In this document: positions 36,835 to 45,505 of the stretch, piece after piece
Layout: the number at the start of each line of letters is the position of its first letter
How positions within the stretch are numbered: the first letter of the stretch is position 1
NCBI GenBank assembly: GCA_964577205.1
Contig: CAZNYG010000001.1
Span: 1-64,000 of the forward strand
Reading direction: 5' to 3'
DNA: 64,000 nt
Source: CAZNYG01 sp964577205
Lineage (GTDB): Bacteria > Elusimicrobiota > Endomicrobiia > Endomicrobiales > CAIRNS01
Notes under the pieces: model-generated
Database searches by the model: none
What the model was told of the DNA's origin: nothing
Seen by the model: the letters and a program-made list of their open reading frames with translations, nothing else
Translations under genes and position numbers: made by a program

Positions 36835-37898
36835 TGGAGCAGCGCCAGGCGTTGTTCCTGGTCCGCGGCGATCAATTTCATCACCAGCTCGTCGAGGTCG
36901 CCTTCAAGCACGTCCTTCAGCCGGTAGAGGCTGAACTCGATGCGGTGGTCGGTTATGCGGTTTTGAGGGAAATTGTAGGTGCGTATCTTTTCGGAACGGT
37001 CGCCGCTTCCGATCTGCTGGCGGCGGTCTGAACGGATGGCGTTCTGCCGGTCTTCCATCTTTTTCTCATAGAGCCGCGCGCGCAGCAGACGCAACGCCTT
37101 TGCCCTGTTCTTCAGCTGGCTGCGTTCATCCTGGCACGCGACGACTATGCCGGTGGGAATGTGGGTCATGCGTATCGCGGAATCGGTCTTGTTGATATAC
37201 TGTCCGCCCGCGCCGGACGCGCGATAGGTGTCGATGCGCAGGTCTTCAGTCCGCACTTCAATATCGACCTCTTCGGCTTCGGGGAGGACGGCGACGCTGA
37301 CCGCCGACGTGTGTACCCGTCCGGCCGCTTCAGTCACAGGCACGCGCTGCACGCGATGTATCCCTTTCTCGAATTTGAAGAATTTCCAGACCTGCCTGCC
37401 GCTGACATTGAAAATGACCTCTTTAAATCCGCCGAGTCCCGTCGCGTGGTTGTCCATCAGTTCGATCTTCCAGCCCTTCGATTCCGCGTAACGGGAGTAC
37501 ATCCTGAAGAGTTCTCCGGCGAACAGAGCGGCTTCGTCACCGCCCGTTCCCGCGCGGATCTCCATGATTATGTCTTTATTTTCATTTGGGTCGGGAGGAA
37601 GCAGCAGCACTTTTAGCTCGTCTTCGAGCGAAGACTTGCGGTTGTTCAGGGCTTCCGACTCGGCCTGCGCCATAGCGCGCATTTCAGGGTCCGGCGATCG
37701 CAGGAGCGCATCCGTATGCGTCATCTCTTCATTGACGCGCACGTACTGCCGGGCCTTCTCCGCGGCGGCGACAAGCGATGAATGTTCCCGGGAATGCTTT
37801 CTGAACTCCTCCGGATGCGCGATGACCAGCGGGTCGGATATAAGCCTCTCAAGTTCTTCATACCGCTGGATGATGGCGTTGATCCTGTCGTCAAACAT
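36831..37898 (-). CDS. prfA: Peptide chain release factor 1
   Basis: A 355-residue class I release factor for UAA and UAG. The GGQ motif is in RASGAGGQYINKTDSAIR. The codon-recognition tripeptide is PVT in RVPVTEAAGR, matching the PxT of RF1 and not SPF of RF2. The start codon lies only about 20 bases after a strong terminator hairpin at the end of rpmE. AAGGAACG is the likely ribosome site. Confidence 0.96.
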   Translation of the reverse strand: MFDDRINAIIQRYEELERLISDPLVIAHPEEFRKHSREHSSLVAAAEKARQYVRVNEEMTHTDALLRSPDPEMRAMAQAESEALNNRKSSLEDELKVLLLPPDPNENKDIIMEIRAGTGGDEAALFAGELFRMYSRYAESKGWKIELMDNHATGLGGFKEVIFNVSGRQVWKFFKFEKGIHRVQRVPVTEAAGRVHTSAVSVAVLPEAEEVDIEVRTEDLRIDTYRASGAGGQYINKTDSAIRMTHIPTGIVVACQDERSQLKNRAKALRLLRARLYEKKMEDRQNAIRSDRRQQIGSGDRSEKIRTYNFPQNRITDHRIEFSLYRLKDVLEGDLDELVMKLIAADQEQRLALLQ

Positions 37899-37918
37899 TT
37901 TTCGGAGCGTTCCTTGCC

Positions 37919-37968
37919 AAAAAAATATGACAGAGCCGCACGCGAAAAGAGCGTAACTCTGTCATATT
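37919..37968 (-). terminator. Intrinsic terminator after rpmE
   Basis: Perfect 12-bp arms (37924-37935 and 37957-37968; AATATGACAGAG on one side) enclose a 21-base loop that can itself form a small stem. On the minus strand the stem is followed by seven T residues. It lies between rpmE and prfA, leaving no room for a separate prfA promoter downstream, so prfA-prmC-murA may depend on read-through. Confidence 0.8.
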
Positions 37969-37978
37969 AATAATTTTT

Positions 37979-38341
37979 CTATTTCGCTTCTTTGGTAGCC
38001 GGCTTTGCCGCTTTGGTTTCCTTCACTTCTTTTTTCGTGGCTGTTTTCGGCCTGCGCGGCGAGGTCGTGAAAACCTTTGCTTTTGACGCTTTCGGAGAAA
38101 CTTTCGGTTTCACCGCCGCTTTCTTCACAATGGTCTTTCCTTCCGTCTTCGCGAACCGTTTCGCGAACCGTTCGACACGTCCCGCGGTATCGATCAGTTT
38201 CTGCTTGCCGGTAATGAAAGGATGGCAATTTGAGCAGATCTCAAGCTTTATGACCGGTTTTGTGGAACGCGTCTTGAACGTATACCCGCACGCGCAACTG
38301 ACTGTCGATTCAACATATTGAGGATGGATGCCTTCTTTCAT
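37979..38341 (-). CDS. rpmE: 50S ribosomal protein L31 with long basic tail
   Basis: A 120-residue L31. The first ~65 residues are the canonical zinc-containing form, with C16 and C18 (SCACGYTF) and C36 and C39 (CSNCHPF). The remaining ~50 residues are a Lys/Ala/Pro-rich, probably disordered extension not found in the usual 66-80 residue protein. AAAGGAG lies upstream of the ATG. It has its own promoter at the end of rho and a terminator. Confidence 0.94.
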   Translation of the reverse strand: MKEGIHPQYVESTVSCACGYTFKTRSTKPVIKLEICSNCHPFITGKQKLIDTAGRVERFAKRFAKTEGKTIVKKAAVKPKVSPKASKAKVFTTSPRRPKTATKKEVKETKAAKPATKEAK

Positions 38342-38382
38342 GGGAACGTCTTCTCCTTTCGTATATCACGATCTACCTGCTA

Positions 38383-38412
38383 ATTATCGCACATTTTTAC
38401 GTGTTCTGTCAA
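38383..38412 (-). promoter_or_regulatory. Promoter of rpmE
   Basis: TTGACA (38407-38412) and GATAAT (38383-38388) on the minus strand with an 18-base spacer. The -35 box lies directly after the rho stop codon. Confidence 0.65.
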
Positions 38413-38413
38413 T

Positions 38414-39688
38414 CTATTTCTCCATGCTTGACAGTTCCATGGACTTCAGAAAGTCCTTGTTGGATTTGGTCGATGACAGTTTTTCCACCATAAGTTCCAT
38501 GGCATCTATGGGATTCAGGTTCCCTATGATCTTGCGCAGGATCCAGACCTTGTTGATCTCATCCTGGTTAAGAAGGAGCTCTTCCTTTCGTGTTCCGGAG
38601 CGAGTGATATCGATAGCCGGGAATATGCGACGGTCGGCAAGTTTGCGGTCCAGATACACTTCGCTGTTGCCGGTCCCTTTGAACTCTTCGAAAATGACGT
38701 CGTCCATGCGGCTGCCCGTTTCAACAAGGGCCGTCGCTACGATAGTGAGGCTGCCGCCTTCCTCGATGTTCCGCGCCGCGCCGAAGAAACGTTTCGGGCG
38801 CTGCAACGCGTTGGAGTCAAGGCCGCCTGAAAGCACCCTGCCGCTGGACGGTGTCACGGTATTGTAAGCGCGCGCCAGACGGGTAATGGAATCGAGCAGG
38901 ATGACGACATCCTTCCCGTGTTCCACCATGCGTTTCGCTTTTTCGAGTACCATTTCGGCCACCTGGATGTGGCGTTCTGAAGGTTCGTCGAAAGTGGAGG
39001 AAATGACCTCTCCCTTCACCGAACGCTGCATATCGGTCACTTCTTCAGGGCGTTCGTCTATCAGAAGCACCATCAGGACAGCTTCGGGGTGATTCGCCGT
39101 TACCGCATTGGCGACCTTCTGCATAAGGACTGTCTTGCCGGTACGCGGTGCCGCGTTGATAAGCATGCGCTGGCCTTTACCGATGGGTATCAGCAGGTCA
39201 AGGACGCGGGTAGCCAGTTCATCGCGTCTGGTCTCAAGCGATATGCGCTGGTTCGGGTACAGCGGCGTCAGGTTGTCGAACAGGGGCCGTTCCCTGATGT
39301 TCTCCAGGTCCTGTCCGTTGACCGACTTGACTTGCAGCAGCGCGAAAAACCGCTCCTGCTCTTTCGGCGGCCGCACGTAACCGGAGACCGTATCGCCTTT
39401 GCGCAGGGCGAACTTCTTGATCTGGGACGGAGAAATATAAATATCGTCAGGCCCCGGGAGATAGTTGTAGTTCGGTGAACGCAGGAAACCGAACCCGTCG
39501 GGAAGTATCTCCAGCACGCCTTCGTCATAGACCAGATTGTTCTCCTTGGTCTGGGCTTCAAGTATTTTCGCGATGAGTTCCTGTTTCCGGAGCCCGGTCG
39601 TTGACTCGATCTTAAGATCTTTGGCGATCTTGTTCAGATCGACGATCGTCCTTTTGGACAACGCGGTTACGTCCATAGACTGGTCCAT
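38414..39688 (-). CDS. rho: Transcription termination factor Rho
   Basis: A 424-residue hexameric RNA helicase. The N-terminal helical domain ([16 protein letters not shown]), the cold-shock RNA-binding domain ([16 protein letters not shown]) and the ATPase core are in order. The Walker A region is [12 protein letters not shown] and Walker B is in [16 protein letters not shown]. No large insertion is seen. A strong AGGAGG is six bases before the ATG. A long structured leader precedes the gene. Confidence 0.96.
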   Translation of the reverse strand: MDQSMDVTALSKRTIVDLNKIAKDLKIESTTGLRKQELIAKILEAQTKENNLVYDEGVLEILPDGFGFLRSPNYNYLPGPDDIYISPSQIKKFALRKGDTVSGYVRPPKEQERFFALLQVKSVNGQDLENIRERPLFDNLTPLYPNQRISLETRRDELATRVLDLLIPIGKGQRMLINAAPRTGKTVLMQKVANAVTANHPEAVLMVLLIDERPEEVTDMQRSVKGEVISSTFDEPSERHIQVAEMVLEKAKRMVEHGKDVVILLDSITRLARAYNTVTPSSGRVLSGGLDSNALQRPKRFFGAARNIEEGGSLTIVATALVETGSRMDDVIFEEFKGTGNSEVYLDRKLADRRIFPAIDITRSGTRKEELLLNQDEINKVWILRKIIGNLNPIDAMELMVEKLSSTKSNKDFLKSMELSSMEK

Positions 39689-39932
39689 GTAATTCCTCCT
39701 GCTGATCCTTTCGGTTATTTATATGATAGATCGACGCGGCGATCTTTACCGGCACGCGTCAGGTGACAGCGACAGCTGACGCGTTCAAGCGCCGCGGATC
39801 CGACTGTTACAAATCAAGAGTTAGACAATAATCATTCCAGGGTTTTGGGATTTAAGGGGGTTTGATAAACAATTTTGGATTTTGCAGCTGGTTTCAGGTA
39901 AGACCTCATGGATCGCTGCTTCCAGCGATCTC
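39689..39932 (-). promoter_or_regulatory. Long structured 5' leader of rho
   Basis: About 244 bases separate the predicted start from the rho ATG, with no ORF of note. Two hairpins are clear: GATCGCTG/CAGCGATC with a 4-base loop at 39911-39930, at the very start of the transcript, and a 9-bp stem at 39754-39762 with 39776-39784. Rho is known in Escherichia coli to autoregulate by terminating in its own leader; a similar role here is inference. Confidence 0.5.
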
Positions 39933-39938
39933 TATTAC

Positions 39939-39966
39939 ATTATACAGATTTATAAGAATTTGTCAA
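39939..39966 (-). promoter_or_regulatory. Consensus promoter of rho inside the coaE 3' end
   Basis: Perfect TTGACA (39961-39966) and TATAAT (39939-39944) with a 16-base spacer on the minus strand. The hexamers lie within the last coaE codons, and the -10 box overlaps the coaE TAA stop. Confidence 0.75.
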
Positions 39967-40590
39967 TACTTTCCACAAATATTTCACCTTAATTTTTAGT
40001 TCTTTTCTCGAATCGTTATTTTCGATGACGTAATCCGCGCGCGCCAGTTTATACCGGACGGGCCACAAGGCGTTCACTCGCGCGAGAGCCTCTTTTCGGG
40101 ACAGGGCATTCCTCTCTTTCAGACGGGCGATCTGGCGGCATCGCGCCGCCGTCACAACGATAACAGCCTCGAAGTTCTTTTCAAGACCGGTTTCGAACAA
40201 CAGAGGGATGTCAATAATGACGATCCTCTGTTTTTTTCCCGCCCTTGACGACAATTCCTTCAACCGCCGGTTGACTTCATCTGCTACGGCCGGATGGGTG
40301 ACCGATTCCAGCCACTTCCTTTCGCGCGGGTCGCCGAAGACGATTCCCGCTAAAATATCGCGCTTCAGACATCCGGATCTATCAAGCACGTCCGGCCCGT
40401 AACGACGGATGACCGCCTTATGAGCTTTCGTACCGTTTTTCAGCACGCCGCGCGCTATCGCGTCGGTGTCGATGGTAGCCGAACCAAGCTGTTCAAAGTA
40501 TTCCCTCACGGTGGTCTTGCCGCAGGCGATCCCACCCGTCAGGCCGATGAGTGCCAGATTCCCGCGTTTGATAATACGGAGTTTTTTCAT
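39940..40590 (-). CDS. coaE: Dephospho-CoA kinase
   Basis: A 216-residue kinase for the last step of coenzyme A synthesis. The P-loop GLTGGIACGKTTV starts near residue 16 and DTDAIARGVL follows; the CoA lid motif WPVRYKLARADYVIENN is near the end. I chose ATG 40590; a GTG at 40596 overlapping the polA stop is an equal alternative. polA-coaE pairing is common. Confidence 0.92.
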   Translation of the reverse strand: MKKLRIIKRGNLALIGLTGGIACGKTTVREYFEQLGSATIDTDAIARGVLKNGTKAHKAVIRRYGPDVLDRSGCLKRDILAGIVFGDPRERKWLESVTHPAVADEVNRRLKELSSRAGKKQRIVIIDIPLLFETGLEKNFEAVIVVTAARCRQIARLKERNALSRKEALARVNALWPVRYKLARADYVIENNDSRKELKIKVKYLWKVLTNSYKSV

Positions 40591-40592
40591 GG

Positions 40593-43274
40593 TCACAGGT
40601 CTGCCCAGGTAGTCCCGGCCGCTATTTCCACGGTCAGGGGCACGTCAAGCCGCACGGCCTGTTCCATCGACTTCCGGATCAGCGGCACTGCCGTCTGGAG
40701 CTCTTCCTCCGGCAATTCAAAGACCAGTTCATCGTGGACCTGCAGAAGCATCCTGGCCTTCATATTTTTTTCCCGCAGCTGCCGGGAAAGGCCTATCATC
40801 GCCTGTTTTATGATGTCCGCCGAAGTACCCTGCACCGGCGTATTCATCGCCATGCGTTCGGCAAAACCCCTTACCTGTCCGTTCGAAGAGTTAATTTCGG
40901 GTATATACCTTACGCGGCCCGCAAGCGTCGTGACAAAATTATTCCGCCGCGCATCATTCAGCGTCCGGTCTATCCATTCCCGCACGCCGCTGTACCGGGT
41001 GAAGTAATGATCGATGTATTGTTTTGCCTTCTCGACCGGAATACCCAGCTGCTGCGAGAGGCCGAACGGCGACATGCCGTACACGATGCCGAAATTAATG
41101 GATTTTGCCACTCTTCTCATCTCCTGAGGCACTTCCTGAACGTTGAAGATTTCCCTGGCCGTAGCTTCATGGATATCTTCGCCGTTCCTGAATGCCTCGG
41201 CAAGCGCGGGATCGCCGCTCAAATGGGCAAGCGCCCGGAGGTCGATCTGGGAGTAATCCGCCGAAATGAGGATATTCCCTTTTTCGGCGATGAAAGCCCT
41301 GCGTATCTTTTTCCCGTATTCCGAACGTATCGGGATGTTCTGCAGGTTCGGTTCCGAAGAAGAAAGCCTTCCCGTTGCCGTCACCGCCTGATTGAACGAC
41401 GTATGGACGCGTCCCGTTCCGGGATCTGATAGAGCGATCAGAGCTTCGACATAGGTAGATCTAAGCTTCTGCAGCTCCCGGTACTGGATCAGTTTCGCCG
41501 GCAGGGGATGTTGCGACGAAAGCCGGGTAAGGGCATCTTCATCGGTAGATAAACCGGTCTTTGTGCGCCGGATTACCGGGAGTTTAAGCTTTTCGAACAG
41601 GATCACGGAAATCTGTTTCGGCGAATTCGGGTTGAATTCCTGCCCAGCCAGCGCCATAAGTTCTTTTGAGATCGCGTCGGAATCTTTTTCAAGGCCGGCT
41701 GACAGCTCTCCGAGATAGGCGCTATCTACCTTGACGCCCTGCTTCTCCATATCCTTGAGCACGCTGACCATCGGCATTTCCATCGAGAAAAACAGGCTTT
41801 CAAGCCCTTTCTTCTTGAGTTCTTCGAAGAATGTCCCGGCCAGCCACATCGTCGTCACTGCATCCGCGACGGCATAGGGAGCGGCCGTTTCAACAGGGAT
41901 GCGGTCCATGGTCACCTGTTTCGCGCCGCGGCCGATGATTTCCTCTATGCGAGTCATCGGATGGTGAAAAATGTCGGCGACCAGATCCTTGAGCGAGTGG
42001 GATGACCGTGACGGGTTCAGGCAGTAAGAGGCTATCATCGTGTCCGCCCAGGGGTCATTCAAACTGAATCCGTGGCGTTCAAGAATGTGCATATCGTACT
42101 TGCAGTTATGGCCGATATACCTGACCTTCGGATCGGAAAGCGCTGCTCCCAGTACCGTCCTTATTGATCCAAGCGGGACCATGGGATGGACACCGAGATC
42201 GCTGTGCATGACCGGGATATACCATCCTTCGGTCTCGTTCCAGGCTGCCGAGATGCCTACCAGCCCCGCTTTGAAAGGATCGAGGCTGTCGGTTTCCGTG
42301 TCCAATGAGACTTTTCCCGCTTTTCTGATCTGTTCCGCTATAAATGGAAGATCATCTTCCGCTGCTATATGTACCTGAATATCCCTTGCCGCTGCCGGCG
42401 CGCACGCCCTGGCGGCCTCACCGGGCGGCAGGATCTCATTAAGGAGGCTGTTGAACTCCAATCGGCTCAGGAATTGAGAAATGGCATCTCTGTCGGGCGC
42501 AGGCCGTTTAAGATCGTCCCATCTTGATTCAAGGGGGACAGTGTCCGACAACCTCACCAGTTCCCTGCTTTTCAGTGCGTCTTCGCGGTATTTATCTATG
42601 AGTCCGGCGATCCGCCCGGACGCGGCCGAAGGGTCCGAAAGGACCTTTTCCAGAGAACCTGACCGCTGAAGAAGACTGACCGCGGTCTTTTCGCCGATCC
42701 CTCTGATACCGGGCACATTATCCGATGCGTCGCCCATGAGCGCGAACATGTCCACAAGCATTTCAGGCGGAAGCCCGTATTTGCCGGATACTTCCTCCGG
42801 CGTATAGCGTATGCCTTTGCTTTCGTTCCAAACCGTTATGTTCCCGTTCACCAGCTGCAGGACGTCCTTGTCGCCCGAGACTATGACGACATCGGCTCCA
42901 TCTCCGGCTGCCTGACGGGCCAGCGTGGCGATAATGTCGTCGGCCTCGAATCCTTCCTTTTCCACGTGAGGGATGCCGAGCGCTGAACAAGCTCCCCTTG
43001 CCAGCGGCATCTGGGACTTAAGTTCGGCATCAATTTCCCTGCGGTGCGCCTTGTACTCCTGGTAGATGCCATGACGAAAGTTGCGGGCGGGATAATCGAA
43101 ACAGACGCCGAGGTATTCGGGCTTCTCGCTGTTATATATCTTCAGCAGGAGCCGCAAAAAACCGTATACCGCGTTCACCGATTCCCCTTTTGACGTGGTA
43201 AGGGGAGGCAAAGCGTGGTAAGCCCGGTGAAGATAGGCATTTCCATCAATAAGATATACTCTCGGACGATCCAT
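40593..43274 (-). CDS. polA: DNA polymerase I
   Basis: An 893-residue repair polymerase with all three domains. The 5' nuclease begins VYLIDGNAYLHRAYHA. The 3'-5' exonuclease appears active, with DTETDS, the central GHNCKYD and the late YAVAD motif. The polymerase domain has SADYSQIDLR, the O helix RRVAKSINFGIVYG and QVHDELVFE. ATG 43274 gives the expected N-terminus; a longer GTG frame would start inside a hairpin. No clear ribosome site is seen. Confidence 0.95.
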   Translation of the reverse strand: MDRPRVYLIDGNAYLHRAYHALPPLTTSKGESVNAVYGFLRLLLKIYNSEKPEYLGVCFDYPARNFRHGIYQEYKAHRREIDAELKSQMPLARGACSALGIPHVEKEGFEADDIIATLARQAAGDGADVVIVSGDKDVLQLVNGNITVWNESKGIRYTPEEVSGKYGLPPEMLVDMFALMGDASDNVPGIRGIGEKTAVSLLQRSGSLEKVLSDPSAASGRIAGLIDKYREDALKSRELVRLSDTVPLESRWDDLKRPAPDRDAISQFLSRLEFNSLLNEILPPGEAARACAPAAARDIQVHIAAEDDLPFIAEQIRKAGKVSLDTETDSLDPFKAGLVGISAAWNETEGWYIPVMHSDLGVHPMVPLGSIRTVLGAALSDPKVRYIGHNCKYDMHILERHGFSLNDPWADTMIASYCLNPSRSSHSLKDLVADIFHHPMTRIEEIIGRGAKQVTMDRIPVETAAPYAVADAVTTMWLAGTFFEELKKKGLESLFFSMEMPMVSVLKDMEKQGVKVDSAYLGELSAGLEKDSDAISKELMALAGQEFNPNSPKQISVILFEKLKLPVIRRTKTGLSTDEDALTRLSSQHPLPAKLIQYRELQKLRSTYVEALIALSDPGTGRVHTSFNQAVTATGRLSSSEPNLQNIPIRSEYGKKIRRAFIAEKGNILISADYSQIDLRALAHLSGDPALAEAFRNGEDIHEATAREIFNVQEVPQEMRRVAKSINFGIVYGMSPFGLSQQLGIPVEKAKQYIDHYFTRYSGVREWIDRTLNDARRNNFVTTLAGRVRYIPEINSSNGQVRGFAERMAMNTPVQGTSADIIKQAMIGLSRQLREKNMKARMLLQVHDELVFELPEEELQTAVPLIRKSMEQAVRLDVPLTVEIAAGTTWADL

Positions 43275-43293
43275 AAATGGCGGGTAGTACTGC

Positions 43294-43315
43294 TGTCGTT
43301 CCCCCGGGAACGACA
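43294..43315 (-). promoter_or_regulatory. Perfect hairpin in the polA leader
   Basis: TGTCGTTCCC and its exact complement are separated by only two bases, ending ~20 bases before the polA ATG. No T-run follows. It could hinder ribosome access or be a protein-binding palindrome. Confidence 0.5.
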
Positions 43316-43358
43316 CATCAAAACATGTGCACAGTCTATGGGAGCTGTTTTTATATCT

Positions 43359-43389
43359 GTTTTACACTTTTCATTTTACATTTTTCATT
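43359..43389 (-). repeat. Heptad repeat array at the trxB 3' end
   Basis: Minus strand reads TGAAAAA, TGTAAAA, TGAAAAG, TGTAAAA. It encodes the last trxB codons (MKNVK) and the stop, then continues past it. It differs from the array at 15236-15266 at only three of 31 positions. Confidence 0.7.
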
Positions 43390-44309
43390 GTTGAAAGGTA
43401 TTCCTGCGCGGCTACCGCCGCGGTTGCGCCGTCCCCGGCGGCGGTAACAACCTGCCGCAGGATCTTCCGGCGGGCGTCACCGCAGGCAAACAGGCCGGGA
43501 AGGCCGGTCGCCATATGTTCGTCTGTGATGATATAGCCCTTTTCGTCCCTGGCGATAACGGCGCCCGTAAACGCCGTGTTCGGCGTCCAGCCGACGAAAA
43601 TGAATACGCCATCCGCCGCGTATGTCCCGGTTTCCCCCGAAACAGTATTCTTTATGCCGACACCCGTTACCATTCCTTCGCCGTTAACCGAGGTAACGAT
43701 AGTGTTCATTAGAAGCGTGATCTTTTCGTTCGCTTTGACCCTTTCCCTCAGGATCGCGGACGCGCGCAACTGGCCCCTGCGATGAATTACCGTCACTTTT
43801 GCCGCGAACCTGGTCAGAAAAAGCGCTTCCTGCACAGCCGAGTCGCCACCCCCTACGACAACGACTTCGCGGCCGCGGAAGAACGCTCCATCGCAGGTCG
43901 CGCAATATGACACGCCGCGTCCAACGAACTCCTGTTCACCGGGAACGCCAAGCATCCTGAATTTTGCGCCTGAAGCGATAATGACAGCGGCAGCCGTGTA
44001 CGAGACGTCCGAACCGGTTACCTTCCACGAGCCGTCATCCATCCGTTCTATCCCGGCAACATCGCCATGGACGATCTCCGTTCCGAATGCTCTGGCCTGT
44101 GCTTCCATGCGCGCCGTGAGCTCAAAGCCGCTTATGCTTTCTGGAAATCCGGGATAGTTCTCGATGGAATCGGTTATCGCCGCCTGGCCGCCGCAGCCCA
44201 TTTTTTCGATTAGCAGCGTCCTGACGCGCGCACGGGACGCGTATATGCCGGCGCTCAGGCCGGCAGGGCCTCCGCCGACAATGATCAATTCATAATTATT
44301 TTCTGCCAT
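43371..44309 (-). CDS. trxB: Thioredoxin reductase
   Basis: A 312-residue flavoprotein that reduces thioredoxin with NADPH. It shows the FAD motif IVGGGPAGLSAGIYA, the redox pair CATC in SYCATCDGAFF, and the NADPH motif VVVGGGDSAVQEA. The C-terminal FAD segment FACGDAR is present. It lies 15 bases after trxA. Its final residues come from a repeat array. Confidence 0.95.
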   Translation of the reverse strand: MAENNYELIIVGGGPAGLSAGIYASRARVRTLLIEKMGCGGQAAITDSIENYPGFPESISGFELTARMEAQARAFGTEIVHGDVAGIERMDDGSWKVTGSDVSYTAAAVIIASGAKFRMLGVPGEQEFVGRGVSYCATCDGAFFRGREVVVVGGGDSAVQEALFLTRFAAKVTVIHRRGQLRASAILRERVKANEKITLLMNTIVTSVNGEGMVTGVGIKNTVSGETGTYAADGVFIFVGWTPNTAFTGAVIARDEKGYIITDEHMATGLPGLFACGDARRKILRQVVTAAGDGATAAVAAQEYLSTMKNVK

Positions 44310-44324
44310 GAGGAAGGGCGAGGA

Positions 44325-44645
44325 TCAGAGCAATCCGTCGATCAGTTTTTTGAGGTCGTTCTTAGATTTGAAACCTACCAGGCGCTGCACAAGGGCCCCA
44401 CCTTTGAAGACCAGGAGCGTGGGGATCGAAACGATCTGAAAGCGGCTCGCAAGGCCCAGGTTTTCATCGGTATTCACTTTTCCAACAACGAGTTTCCCGG
44501 CATATTCATTCGCGAGCTCTTCCACGACCGGAGCGATCATCTTGCACGGCCCGCACCAGGGAGCCCAGAAATCTATAAGGACGGGAAGCGGTGACTTCAA
44601 TACTGTGGTTTCAAAATTCTGCTCCGTAATGACAGTTTCGCTCAT
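44325..44645 (-). CDS. trxA: Thioredoxin
   Basis: A 106-residue thioredoxin with the active site WCGPCK in FWAPWCGPCKMIAP and the cis-proline region SIPTLLVFKGG. GGAGG lies upstream of the ATG. The 135 bases before it hold no convincing promoter beyond an AT-rich stretch with TATATT. It is co-transcribed with trxB. Confidence 0.96.
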   Translation of the reverse strand: MSETVITEQNFETTVLKSPLPVLIDFWAPWCGPCKMIAPVVEELANEYAGKLVVGKVNTDENLGLASRFQIVSIPTLLVFKGGALVQRLVGFKSKNDLKKLIDGLL

Positions 44646-44780
44646 AAAATGCCTCCGTTTATCGTCGAATATATTTTTTGTTTTAACTGCGGCGGGAAGA
44701 AGAAGTGAAACTATGCCTTTTGTTCCCCAATAATGCTATTAGCTCTTAATAACAAAAACCCTTAGGTTCGGGATTTTGCT

Positions 44781-45338
44781 TTAGATAAGTTTTTCCACTT
44801 TTTTCAGGAAGTCCTGCGCCGCGAAAGGTTTGATGATACACTCATCGCCGGTGTCGGGAATACTGGCACGGTCAGATTCCGCCGTGAAGGCGGTCATCAT
44901 CAGCACCCTGGTGTTCTTCAACCGCCGGTCAGCGTGTATCGATGCGCATACTTCGGAGCCATCCACCCCGGGAAGCCGAAGATCAAGGATAACGAGTTTT
45001 GGCCGGCGCTCGGCAAGCAGTTTGCCCGCCCCGAAACCATCGCGGGCTTCGGTTATTTCCATTTCGGGCCACCTGCTCTTCAGTGTTTCGATGACGAATT
45101 CCCTGATCTCATCGTCATCATCAACCACGAGCGCGCTTAAACCGCCTCCGCCCATGCCGCGCGGTATAGGCAGATTGAACGCCTTAAGGAACTTGATGAA
45201 CTCTTCTTTGCGGATACGCCGGTGGCCGCCGGGGGTTTTGTAGGCGACCAGTTTACCGGTCTCCGTCCAATTTATAACGGTCGTTATATCCACGCCACAC
45301 AGCTTGGCCACTTCATAGGTTGTCAGTATTTCATCCAT
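44781..45338 (-). CDS. MerR/excisionase-type HTH fused to a response-regulator receiver
   Basis: A 185-residue regulator in which the DNA-binding domain comes first. Residues 1-55 are a MerR-like winged helix (TTYEVAKLCGVDITTVINW, ending GGHRRI). Residues ~67-185 are a CheY-like receiver with acidic pocket DDDD at 73-76, phospho-acceptor D119 (VILDLRLPG) and K170. The start at 45338 gives a proper HTH; a longer frame would begin upstream of the predicted transcription start. It follows the motB genes but has its own promoter and a strong terminator-like hairpin 10 bases before the ATG. It could report on the kinase encoded at 58-59 kb. Confidence 0.85.
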   Translation of the reverse strand: MDEILTTYEVAKLCGVDITTVINWTETGKLVAYKTPGGHRRIRKEEFIKFLKAFNLPIPRGMGGGGLSALVVDDDDEIREFVIETLKSRWPEMEITEARDGFGAGKLLAERRPKLVILDLRLPGVDGSEVCASIHADRRLKNTRVLMMTAFTAESDRASIPDTGDECIIKPFAAQDFLKKVEKLI

Positions 45339-45341
45339 AGG

Positions 45342-45377
45342 AAAAAGTAGCGCCCCCGTGGGGGGGACGGGGGCGCT
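45342..45377 (-). terminator. Terminator/attenuator-like hairpin in the leader of the HTH-receiver gene
   Basis: Perfect 11-bp GC-rich arms (45349-45359 and 45367-45377) around a 7-base homopolymeric loop, followed on the minus strand by AC and five T residues, then the start codon. It lies downstream of the promoter at 45457-45486, so it would terminate or attenuate the gene it precedes and hide its ribosome site. Confidence 0.65.
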
Positions 45378-45456
45378 GGGGGATCTAGTATGTGTTTCCC
45401 ATAATTTATCTGCTTTCTCGACGATTAAAAGCGAATCAAATAATCCTAACTTTTTC

Positions 45457-45486
45457 AGTATACAAAAATTCAAAAAGGAATGTCAA
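45457..45486 (-). promoter_or_regulatory. Promoter of the HTH-receiver gene
   Basis: TTGACA (45481-45486) and TATACT (45457-45462) on the minus strand with an 18-base spacer, about 20 bases after the last motB stop. The predicted leader is ~112 bases. Confidence 0.65.
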
Positions 45487-45505
45487 GGAAATAATTTCCG
45501 TCGAT

